64,000 bases of DNA, taken from contig JADHVL010000002.1 in assembly GCA_016784025.1 (NCBI GenBank), positions 135,363-199,362 on the forward strand, written 5' to 3'. This document shows, in pieces, positions 47,001 to 54,129 of the stretch (its first letter is position 1; every line of letters starts with the position of its first letter). The notes under the pieces were generated by a model. That model saw only the letters and a list, made by a program, of their open reading frames with translations, was not told where the DNA came from and ran no database searches. This stretch comes from Fidelibacterota bacterium (GTDB lineage: Bacteria; Fidelibacterota; UBA8477; JABMPR01). A program made the position numbers and the translations under genes.

Positions 47001-48555
47001 GATCAAAAAGAGCTGAATACAGCGCAATATCGATGACATTATTGAATTGAGTGTGGGTATGTACCTCACTGGGTCCAATAAATGCAACAGCTCCCTTGGG
47101 AACAGAGGAGGTGCCAGCCCGGAGCCATTTTTCACCAAAAACAGGGTCAACTGGAGCTGCATAGTTTCCCCCACCGCAAACAATGCTGGTCAGGATAGGC
47201 AGTTTGTGACCGTTGTATAGATTTTCTATATCAGAATTATAGAAATAGGGTCCGATCCAATGATCCCAGGCTCCCAGACCACGGTAATTGACAAATCCTA
47301 CACCGTTGTTTATGGGAGTACTGATTCGTGATAGACTAGATTGCATGGGGTAGTAAGCCGTGTCTATCTGGGTAAACCCATTTTCTATTAATTTCCGACC
47401 GACCCAGTTATTGACGTGTTGTGTGGATATGGCTGCTGTTACGGTTCCAACCATGAGCGCTCTTTTAAACCAACCTGGATCATCCAGAAGTGGCTGGCTT
47501 TCGTATGACAAAATTTTGCTCATCACCACAACCAATTCGCCGATGGTATCTACTGATAGCCTCCCAACCCATGCCTCCGGGAAGCTGTCTTCTCCCTCGA
47601 GCAGAACATAGGGATGGTCGGTTACCAGGGCTTCATTATCAGGATTATAGACATAAAACCCGCCAAGCCCCCGGTCTTCGTCCCCAATAAGCAGGACATA
47701 CTTGGGTGGATCTTCCCAGGTATCATAGGCTTCCTGGATATATGCTTTTATCGCTGTGGGGGTTTGACCTGCCACACTGGTTGACGTGACGGTGACCGGA
47801 TGCCCTTTACGGCGCTTCCAATCCACGAGATATGTGAGATACGGTTCAAAGAGAGGAGGCGTTATAATCAGGTAATGTCCAAGTTGTGAGTAGATCTCGT
47901 TATTGGGAATAATTGAACGTATGGCAGCAGATCCCCCGGTTTGATTTTCAATTCTTGGGACAACGCCAGAGATCTGAATTACCAGCTTTTCCGGAACGTT
48001 TACTTCCCGCTTGATATAATCGACACCCAATGGTGAAATGCTAAGGGGTAGAAAAGCCTCACCCATTATGTGGACAGGTTCTCCCACTTGGGCATTCATT
48101 TCACGGGCTAAATCGACACTGGTCCAATCAAAATTCCGATTAATCTGTGGGGGATCCGTCTCTCGCTGGCCCATGGGGGTTTGCTTCAATGAGCTGATAC
48201 GAATTGAATGACTGCTATAGCTGGAGATGTTGATATGAGGAGCATTGATAGATGAAATAGGGATAAGCTCTGTGAATATGGGAAGAGCTACGTCCCCAGC
48301 CTGACCCGCAAAACCATAACCAGTTTCATGAATCCGATGGGGATGGTTCAACAGATCGGTCCATTGTTCATCCTGAATCTGCCTGAAATCGAGACTTACC
48401 ATTACAGATTCGTCTAAAAAGTTTAGCTCTATATGAGGACGCATTTTTTCCAGAGCCTGTAGATTCCCAATAAGACAGGTTATCAGAAATAAGTATGTGC
48501 TTATTGTCTGTAGATTCGTGAAACGAGAAGGCTGATTTGCATTATATGTTTTCAT
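44032..48555 (-). CDS. Giant secreted C25 (gingipain-like) cysteine protease with dockerin-like tail
   Basis: Exported protein of about 1507 residues. After a signal peptide (TYLFLITCLIGNLQA) comes a C25-type region: ITPPLFEPYLTYLVDWKRRKGHPV, YVLLIGDEDRG and SIVCGGGNYA, which holds the likely catalytic Cys. The usual GHG of gingipains reads GLG (YRGLGAWDHW), so the expected His is displaced or lost. Ig-like and FlgD/Abn2-like modules fill the middle, among them two related beta-sandwiches with FPVFNYYGQ/FDFPFFAD-type strands. The last 60 residues hold two dockerin-like Ca-binding loops (GDVNADYLINIQDL and ADLNSDDVLNVLDAM). No YPNPFNP sorting motif is present. The ATG at 48555 is chosen because it leads straight into the signal peptide. 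Confidence 0.85.
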   Translation of the reverse strand: MKTYNANQPSRFTNLQTISTYLFLITCLIGNLQALEKMRPHIELNFLDESVMVSLDFRQIQDEQWTDLLNHPHRIHETGYGFAGQAGDVALPIFTELIPISSINAPHINISSYSSHSIRISSLKQTPMGQRETDPPQINRNFDWTSVDLAREMNAQVGEPVHIMGEAFLPLSISPLGVDYIKREVNVPEKLVIQISGVVPRIENQTGGSAAIRSIIPNNEIYSQLGHYLIITPPLFEPYLTYLVDWKRRKGHPVTVTSTSVAGQTPTAIKAYIQEAYDTWEDPPKYVLLIGDEDRGLGGFYVYNPDNEALVTDHPYVLLEGEDSFPEAWVGRLSVDTIGELVVVMSKILSYESQPLLDDPGWFKRALMVGTVTAAISTQHVNNWVGRKLIENGFTQIDTAYYPMQSSLSRISTPINNGVGFVNYRGLGAWDHWIGPYFYNSDIENLYNGHKLPILTSIVCGGGNYAAPVDPVFGEKWLRAGTSSVPKGAVAFIGPSEVHTHTQFNNVIDIALYSALFDLGMNELGPALGHAKLELWRNYHHSEFLPYGQSAEFYQNVYNILGDPGMAIWTDTPQMLLVDLPDSLNQDDDHVVIVVEDETGVPIQNAFVFVSNSENGNGLQTDASGMVLLPFTAGESSELLVTITGKNLNPVLTSIPIGSSQNLLRYEGWGIAPGGVIQAGGIHNLELILINQSVTLENLTLSLHTSSGAVNLIDSVYTIPSFHSGHSLALNDLFSFEVEANSRHGDVIDFNIEVDTGLEALTWWKQFPIQAPDLNITDVMIEAGELVAGDSVSIRLTVENKGGAASQQMMLEFQNHNLISSNASVQELPLIDWDQSAETSGVFSILLSDQIFPGEVIPLVFVGEVAGRFDTLRTEIIVEEINRFSPSGVDNYGYRVFDNRDVSYSMAPDYEWIEIDPNYGGVGTHLAIQDEYEEDDETAYLDLPFSVNYYGQTYDEITICSNGWLAMGHSPEVSFYNRVIPSASGPTAMIAPFWDDLITQSGGVSYYTANDQLIIEWAMMSNMEVGSSLNFQVIIYSIDSYPTTSGDNLIKFQYKDYFNYDTFANFSTSGIESPDYSTGIQASFNNDTDPSIGEIGSGRALLFTTERGQRFEAPEISLSQSILSFVQNPWSTASDSIEIVNTGGSDLVYDIGSPEEVDPTPAVNSVAGFNFIKGGAEPDGAPYASSLRDIFDYEWLDQDDPNGPQFEWRDISQNENELIFPGDPDDSSIGPFDIGFDFPFFADIYSEFMLSSNGSISFTSAEYPWNNLPLPNGSAPPAFIAAWWDDLNNNSGVQGKPYLWSNGQDTTVITWDNFPKFGTEDRHTFQLILMADGNLILQYLEMEGIVTSSTVGIQNVLKNKGLQICYNSPNSISDGTAILIHRQSSWLIVNKWTDVIAPGESSIFRVDTDTRSLNQGSFSVPLVLTSNAGNLAEIPINIHLEVINGTPPYGDVNADYLINIQDLTALIDFILFIETPTTVQAESADLNSDDVLNVLDAMLCLELLYDQ

Positions 48556-48848
48556 GGTCTTATGAGTAAGTATCGAGTTTGAACGAACTGGAAACAAGAG
48601 CTAATTCTTAACGCTTATGAGTCGAGAGAGGTTTGAACAAGATTCATGATCTAGAAACCCTCACAAAAACAAACAATTGATTTTACTTGCCTTGGCTAAT
48701 CATGATAATTATTATCACTTGAATCAATTACACAAAAGCGGGGAGTTACCAAACAGGGGGACATTGTTGTTCGCCATGGCATGATCATACGAGATGTTTA
48801 ACCTTTTCTCGGGATGTTATGCTGTAAAACCTGAATGGGAGCGTCTCT
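48556..48848. other. Divergent intergenic region with Fur-like site
   Basis: This 293-base gap lies between the C25 protease gene (minus) and the cytochrome c gene (plus). Besides the Fur-like palindrome at 48698-48717, I see no gene or strong hairpin. Confidence 0.5.
48698..48717. promoter_or_regulatory. Fur-box-like palindrome
   Basis: TGATAAT-T-ATTATCA (48703-48717) is a perfect 7-1-7 inverted repeat, the core of the Fur consensus. Over the 19-base window 48698-48716 it matches GATAATGATAATCATTATC in 16 positions. It is 132 bases before the cytochrome c gene and could also serve the divergent protease gene. Confidence 0.6.
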
Positions 48849-49835
48849 ATGAAATCTTTTCTAAATATACTTAAGTGGACGGGTGCCGTGTTGGGAATAT
48901 TAATCCTGGTGCTGGTTGTCTTTGTCAATATCCGAGGGAATCGCACTTATGAGCTGCCCCTCCCGGATCTGGCTGCCAGCTCGGATTCGGCAGTCATCGC
49001 TCGCGGGAAGTACCTGGCCTTCGGCCCGGCACACTGTGTCTCTTGCCATATGCCCATGGATAAATTTGCAGCTGTGGAAAATGGTCTGGAGTTACCTCTT
49101 TCAGGTGGATGGGAGTTGAATATTCCTCCTGGGTCATTTCGGGCACCCAATCTGACGCCTGATATGGAGACTGGAATTGGCTCTTTCAGCGATGGACACA
49201 TCGCCAGAGCCCTGCGCTACTCAGTTCGTCACAATGGTAAAGCCTTATTCCCATTTATGCCCTTTCAGAATATGAGTGATGCAGATGTCATTGCCCTTAT
49301 TTCATTTTTGCGCTCACAGCCACCTGTTAAAAATGAGCTCAAAACAACCGAACTTTCCTTCCTGGGAAAGGCCGTATCAGCCTTCGGTATGATAGGACCA
49401 GAAGGACCAATTACGACGCCTCCGGTCTGGGTTGAGATTGATTCTACCATTGTCTATGGTGAGTATGTTGCAAATGCTGTGGCAAACTGTAAGGGTTGTC
49501 ATTCCCTGCGGGATCTGAAAACAGGTGCCTTTATTGGAGTAGATTTCGCTGGCGGAATGCCTATGGATTCAGATCCAATGATCAAAGGTTTGTCATTTAT
49601 CACCCCAAATATCACCCCACATATGACGGATGGGGTAATGGCAAAATGGGATGAAACCACATTCATTAATCGATTCAGGGCAGGTCGAGTTTATGAAGGC
49701 TCACCGATGCCCTGGGGTGCATTTTCCAGGATGAGTATCATCGAATTAAAAGCAGTATATCGTTACCTCCAGTCACTAGAACCTGTTCCAGGGAAGGTTG
49801 ATAAAACAGTAGTCAGGGACGGTACCACCAGCTAG
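48849..49835 (+). CDS. Membrane-anchored dihaem cytochrome c
   Basis: Electron-transfer protein of 328 residues with one N-terminal membrane helix (about 8-28) holding it on the periplasmic side. Two class-I-like cytochrome c domains carry haem sites CVSCH (Cys63-His67) and CKGCH (Cys214-His218). Typical axial Met candidates (MPMDK, PFMPFQNM; GMPMDSDPM, GSPMPWG) lie downstream of each. Such proteins resemble the diheme subunits beside alcohol or sorbose dehydrogenases, but no dehydrogenase adjoins here. A Fur-like box lies 132 bases upstream, which fits an iron-rich product. Role in a respiratory chain is inferred. Confidence 0.88.
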   Translation: MKSFLNILKWTGAVLGILILVLVVFVNIRGNRTYELPLPDLAASSDSAVIARGKYLAFGPAHCVSCHMPMDKFAAVENGLELPLSGGWELNIPPGSFRAPNLTPDMETGIGSFSDGHIARALRYSVRHNGKALFPFMPFQNMSDADVIALISFLRSQPPVKNELKTTELSFLGKAVSAFGMIGPEGPITTPPVWVEIDSTIVYGEYVANAVANCKGCHSLRDLKTGAFIGVDFAGGMPMDSDPMIKGLSFITPNITPHMTDGVMAKWDETTFINRFRAGRVYEGSPMPWGAFSRMSIIELKAVYRYLQSLEPVPGKVDKTVVRDGTTS

Positions 49836-50080
49836 GTGAATTGATTGGCACCTGATTCACATTGACGCACCAGATTGCAGTCTGTGGCAATTAGTGTATT
49901 TACCTTGATAGAGTAGGCCATAAAAGAATCCTGATCCCTGGTGGGTGAGGCATAAGCTTTTTTGGTTCTACCCTTCAAAGATGAATAACTCCATTTGCAG
50001 AAATCATTCTTTCCAGCTCCCTTCTCATCAGATATTATAGGGTGACTGAAAATAATACCATTTTGGGCAAGGGGGTATTT

Positions 50081-50803
50081 ATGAAAAAGCTGCTTCTCTC
50101 ATCGATTCTAATATTGCTTAATGCCTGTAGTCTTTTTGAACCTGATACAGGAGTCTCTGACTCCTACACCTTTCAGAGTGCTGCTATTGGTGCTACCGGG
50201 GTTGCTGCCGTGTATTATCCTGAGGACTATACCTCGAGTACACCGGTGATCTATCTTCTGAATGGCTGGGGGGCCGATGCCTTTGCCTGGGAAACCGGTA
50301 TTGATCTAGCCATGGAAGCCCATGAGCGCAACATCATGTTTGTTTCCTTAAGTGCAGGGTCCAACCTGTATATGAACAACTCATCTGTTCCAGATAAAAA
50401 TTATGAAGACTATGTTCTTGAAATCGTGGAGGAGGTCGAGGCTGAGTACGGCATAGAAATAGAGTATGTCAGTCGAGCCGTGTGTGGCATCTCCAATGGA
50501 GGTGGTGGAGCAGTTTATCTCATGAGTCGACACCCCAGTCTGTTTACTGCCTGTGGCTCACTGAGCGGGACCTATTACAATCAGATCATTTTCAACAATC
50601 TCCGCAGTCACGGGCTACGCATTGATGTGGGAACCGGTGATAATGCGGTTTTGGGAGAGCTACGACGTTTGCACAACAAGCTGGATGACGAACGCATCAA
50701 CCATGACTTTTATGAACATGCCGGTGGCCATGATTGGGATTTCTGGAAAAAATATTGCCCTGAGCAGTTTGACTTTCTAGAGGAAATAATTGCTGGAGAT
50801 TGA
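50081..50803 (+). CDS. Putative esterase lipoprotein
   Basis: Lipoprotein with an alpha/beta-hydrolase of the esterase D/tributyrin-esterase type, about 240 residues. The lipobox is LLNACS, with the lipid Cys near residue 16. The nucleophile elbow is GISNGGGGAVYL (Ser near 140), and the C-terminal His is in HAGGHDWDFWKKY, as in family members. The oxyanion-side NGWGADAFAW loop is near 60. The start at 50081 has a GGGGG ribosome site 7 bases before, and the longer GTG frame at 50042 is less likely. A perfect terminator follows. The natural ester substrate is unknown. Confidence 0.85.
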   Translation: MKKLLLSSILILLNACSLFEPDTGVSDSYTFQSAAIGATGVAAVYYPEDYTSSTPVIYLLNGWGADAFAWETGIDLAMEAHERNIMFVSLSAGSNLYMNNSSVPDKNYEDYVLEIVEEVEAEYGIEIEYVSRAVCGISNGGGGAVYLMSRHPSLFTACGSLSGTYYNQIIFNNLRSHGLRIDVGTGDNAVLGELRRLHNKLDDERINHDFYEHAGGHDWDFWKKYCPEQFDFLEEIIAGD

Positions 50804-50853
50804 CTCTCGATGGAGATGGATAGATGATCACTCCTCTCCAAAATGCTCCAAAT

Positions 50854-50882
50854 AAAAAGGGCTCCCATTGGGAGCCCTTTTT
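50854..50882. terminator. Bidirectional intrinsic terminator
   Basis: AAAAAGGGCTCCC (50854-50866) and GGGAGCCCTTTTT (50870-50882) form a 13-bp perfect hairpin between the convergent esterase and Asp/His-rich lipoprotein genes. Confidence 0.95.
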
Positions 50883-50923
50883 GTCAACCTTTTACCCTTT
50901 CAGGGGTATAATAGCTCAATTTT

Positions 50924-52411
50924 CTATTGAGGAGTCGCTCCAGGACAACAGCTGTTGTATTCTGTATCATAAAACCAATCAGCTCTACCTGGTGGATAAT
51001 AAGTCTCACCTCCAAAAGCTGTTGATGCTTCCACAACAGTTGATCCACTCTCGCCATCTACAGTTAGGATAGCGTGAGCTTTAACCACCATTGCATCTGA
51101 GCAACTAAAGCCTACTTCAACAAAGGGAATCGTAACCGTATAGGCATCAGTGGGAAAGCTGGCATTGTCCACAAAAACATTGGCATTATAATTAGCTGGC
51201 ACACCAATGGCCCGTGGATACCCTGGACCAACATTAACATGAATCTCAGCGAGGTCCCCCAACAAATTTGTATCAAAGGTGATATACAGATTGAGACTAT
51301 CATTTTCTATGGACAGGGTTCCGGCATTCGTGGTTTGATCTGCCCAGATAGGAAAACTAACACCGCAGTCAGACAGAATAATAGCCAAGTAGTATCCAAA
51401 GTTTACTGGAGACTCACCTCCTAACAGGTTGGCCAGTATATAGCCACCTGCATTTTCACCTGCTGCAAAATCGCCACCTGGCGTATCAGCCATTAGGGTG
51501 TAGTCGAGACCAGTCTGGAGGTCTTCAAAAAGATATGATCCATCTGCAGCCGTGACAGTTGTATAGAGATTTCCATCACTTCCACTTGCTGTGACCGTTA
51601 CGCCTTCAAAACCAGTATCGCCAACATCAAAAGCTCCTGAGCTATTAGCATCTTCATAAACGATACCAGAAATAGATGCGAAACAACCAGCTGTATAGCT
51701 TACATAACTCCACCATTTTTTTCCAGCAGCATCAAAACAGTCTGGAGAGTTGGCGTCACCTGAATAGGCTAGCATTTTGTGATGGCGACCATGTCCGTGA
51801 TGACCATTTCCATGATGAGCACAATTGCCATCTTCGTCATCATCATTGTCATCATCATCCTCGTCGTCATCTTCATCATCTTCATCATCTTCATCATCTT
51901 CGTCAGCATCTTCATCAACGATGCACCGAACTTTGGCATCCGTAGTTATATAATAGGTGTCATCACAAAAAGCCGCTGCAGGAATCACGGCAGTGTAGGT
52001 AAATGCATCGATATGATGTGCAATATAATCGGCGTGACCATGTTTGGGTCGTTTATTGGATATATCCTCTAGACTGGTCCAAACAAAAACATGAATTTTT
52101 TCTAGTTCTACGGTTTCATCTGTGGTGTAGGTGACATATATATTCTCATCATCATTGGTGATACTAACTGTTCCGACATCAATATCTTTATCGGCCCACA
52201 AGGTGTAGTTATAAACACCAAAACCAGGGTTCAGCTCACTAGGACCGGCGAAATCACCCACTGCTGGACAGGGGATATCGTTGCGGCCACCACGACGTTT
52301 GTCCAGCGAGTTATCCCCAAAATCACTGTTTTGTGGATCTACTGCATTCTCACAACTAAGTAACCCAAATATGGAAATAACGGAAATTAAACCGATTAGA
52401 AATTTTTTCAT
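50924..52411 (-). CDS. Asp/His-rich lipoprotein with SdrD-B-like domain
   Basis: Lipoprotein of 495 residues. The lipobox is FGLLSC and the Cys is followed by ENAVDPQN. A beta-rich domain with VSITNDDENIYVTY comes next. Residues about 165-193 are almost pure Asp/Glu (DEDDEDDEDD-type) and are followed by HGNGHHGHGRHH, a combination that could bind divalent metals. An SdrD-B/Cna-like module (about 245-320, SGIVYEDANSSGAFDVGD ... GSYLFEDLQTG) and a second beta-domain (ENDSLNLYITFDTNL) end the protein. The acidic tract is coded by a period-9 DNA repeat. No partner gene is evident. A cell-surface or Ca-binding role is inferred. Confidence 0.8.
   Translation of the reverse strand: MKKFLIGLISVISIFGLLSCENAVDPQNSDFGDNSLDKRRGGRNDIPCPAVGDFAGPSELNPGFGVYNYTLWADKDIDVGTVSITNDDENIYVTYTTDETVELEKIHVFVWTSLEDISNKRPKHGHADYIAHHIDAFTYTAVIPAAAFCDDTYYITTDAKVRCIVDEDADEDDEDDEDDEDDDEDDDDNDDDEDGNCAHHGNGHHGHGRHHKMLAYSGDANSPDCFDAAGKKWWSYVSYTAGCFASISGIVYEDANSSGAFDVGDTGFEGVTVTASGSDGNLYTTVTAADGSYLFEDLQTGLDYTLMADTPGGDFAAGENAGGYILANLLGGESPVNFGYYLAIILSDCGVSFPIWADQTTNAGTLSIENDSLNLYITFDTNLLGDLAEIHVNVGPGYPRAIGVPANYNANVFVDNASFPTDAYTVTIPFVEVGFSCSDAMVVKAHAILTVDGESGSTVVEASTAFGGETYYPPGRADWFYDTEYNSCCPGATPQ
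51831..51916. repeat. Low-complexity repeat (period 9) in the Asp-rich gene
   Basis: On the plus strand, CATCATCTT-like units recur in a pyrimidine/A-rich tract. It codes the Asp/Glu run on the minus strand and is a likely site of length variation. Confidence 0.8.
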
Positions 52412-52903
52412 TTTAAACTCTCCCTGATAAACTATTTACACAATAAGCTCCGAAATATAATCGTTGAAAAGCCGGTGGCAAGTGAGCTTGGTCATCTCAA
52501 TAATCTGTAGCAAAATTGAAAACATAGACCCAAACCAGACATGTCCGTTAAATCAATGCTGGAGGCTGGAAGTTCATGGAGACAATATCCATCTCTTTTC
52601 TTGAATTATGGACGATTGTGGTTCTCTATGCTGAAATTATTATTCAATTCTGAGCACTAAGTAAAATTGTGGTTTGTGGACTCAACTTGAGTTGATGACC
52701 ACCACTGTTCAGCAATAACAATACTTTGGAAGTCAAAATAATATCCTGTATTAGAAATTTACCGCGAACATTTTTAGTACCGTCGTGGTGAGCGACTATG
52801 ATTCGGGGGGATTCTCCGGAGCAATTTGATGTTTTAGAGAGTGGTTCTTTCCTTAAATAATTTTGTGTGGATATTTCATCACCATTAACGCATACACAAC
52901 ACC
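52412..52903. other. Intergenic region without recognised gene
   Basis: Nearly 500 bases between two minus-strand genes. An 87-codon frame with a GTG start (52907-52644) overlaps the upstream stop region but shows no recognisable domain, signal peptide or good ribosome site. I treat the interval as non-coding. No strong hairpin or repeat is seen. Confidence 0.4.
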
Positions 52904-53749
52904 TCACATCTTAGCCAAATTGCCAAGCAAAGTCTTCCGGTTTTCAAAGGTCACATCCATTCTAGCTGAAACTTCCAATTTTAGTTGTTCGACCAATTTC
53001 TGTATGGAGGGATTCATTTTTATGAGGACTGATTCAATGGAGTTGAGGCCAGCATTAATATTCAGGTTGGCACTACGCTGGTCCTTAATCGTGGCAAATT
53101 TCTCATTGCGCTCCGCTGTGCTAACCAGGGTCTCAAAACGATAAATGATCTTATTTATACCAGCTTTATCATATGTGGGATAGGCAAAATCATCAAAAGT
53201 ATGCGCCTTGTGTAATAACAGCCTCTTGTAAACATCTTCGTTTTTCTTTAATCGAACGAGACATTGTAATATCAAGCTAAAACTAACCAGTAGTTCATTT
53301 ACATTATCCCAGAAAGGACTATAGTAGTCCACAGAATAATTCTGTTCCGCTGCCTGGATCTTCTCCATGAGGTTTTTGTCTAGGAGATCCATCAATACTC
53401 CTATCCCTCGGGTTTCTTCAAGCAGAGCATGTAAGATATCCTGCTGATGTGAAACCCGTCTTGTCTCAGAATCAACCAGCTCCCGTCTGCTCCTGATGAT
53501 ACTGAATGGGGATATGATGGCCTTAAGCACTAGATAAACAGCTAAGAAAACAATTTCTGCGATGATAGCCAATCGGGTTAACTCATAGTAAGAACCCATC
53601 TTTTTCGCAAAAAATAGAACTATCAAAGAGACAATAAAAACAATCAGCCATTTCGATAAGATTCGCCAGGCTTGTCTCCAGTATTGAGATAGGAGTTCTC
53701 CATAGCCTGGTGCCGGTTCTGGGGTGACTTGAAATGCGTTCTGCGTCAT
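52904..53749 (-). CDS. Two-TM membrane protein of unknown function
   Basis: Inner-membrane protein of 281 residues. Two adjacent hydrophobic helices (about 33-53 and 60-80) are followed by a long cytoplasmic helical region rich in Leu, Glu and Lys, with heptad-like phasing up to the end. The short N-terminal segment (MTQNAFQVTPEP) is polar. I do not recognise the family and see no enzymatic motif. It is encoded alone, with unrelated neighbours on both sides. A structural or scaffold function is possible. The coding call rests on length, signal-like membrane helices and consistent composition. Confidence 0.7.
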   Translation of the reverse strand: MTQNAFQVTPEPAPGYGELLSQYWRQAWRILSKWLIVFIVSLIVLFFAKKMGSYYELTRLAIIAEIVFLAVYLVLKAIISPFSIIRSRRELVDSETRRVSHQQDILHALLEETRGIGVLMDLLDKNLMEKIQAAEQNYSVDYYSPFWDNVNELLVSFSLILQCLVRLKKNEDVYKRLLLHKAHTFDDFAYPTYDKAGINKIIYRFETLVSTAERNEKFATIKDQRSANLNINAGLNSIESVLIKMNPSIQKLVEQLKLEVSARMDVTFENRKTLLGNLAKM

Positions 53750-54129
53750 AGTGACTTCTCCCCCTTTTTGATAAATTGATCAAGATGAAAGAGAATAAAT
53801 TTCAATATCTATGCCAAGCACTTATGGTGTTGTTATTATTGACTTATATACTTTTCTAAGAGATCGGGATGTATCTAAATGAAACGAGGGTTTGTAGCGG
53901 AGTGGTACATTTGAGAGGTGGCTGCAAATTGAGACGCGTATCAATTTGAAACATACAAGTTTCCGATTCGATTAAAAATTGTTCAAGCTACTTCTTTCTG
54001 CAAGTCTTGTATTGGTCAAGTACATGTCCATCATAGATTAGGTGGCTTACTGGTAGGGGGTCCATCCAGTGATCCTCTCACATCGCTTCATGAATAATGA
54101 CATAACCAAGCCCAGGCTTTGGGAGAATT
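53750..54129. other. Divergent intergenic region
   Basis: This 380-base gap separates the two-TM gene (minus) from the amidohydrolase operon (plus). I see promoter-like AT-rich parts but no clear palindrome, hairpin or open frame. GGGAGAA at its end is the ribosome site of the amidohydrolase gene. Confidence 0.4.

Noticed and set aside
51676..51945. His-rich protein on the plus strand
   Set aside because: It is the complement of the Asp-rich coding repeat on the minus strand and has no start signal.
52644..52907. 87-codon minus-strand frame with GTG start
   Set aside because: No recognisable domain, poor ribosome site and overlap with the upstream stop. Composition is like intergenic DNA.
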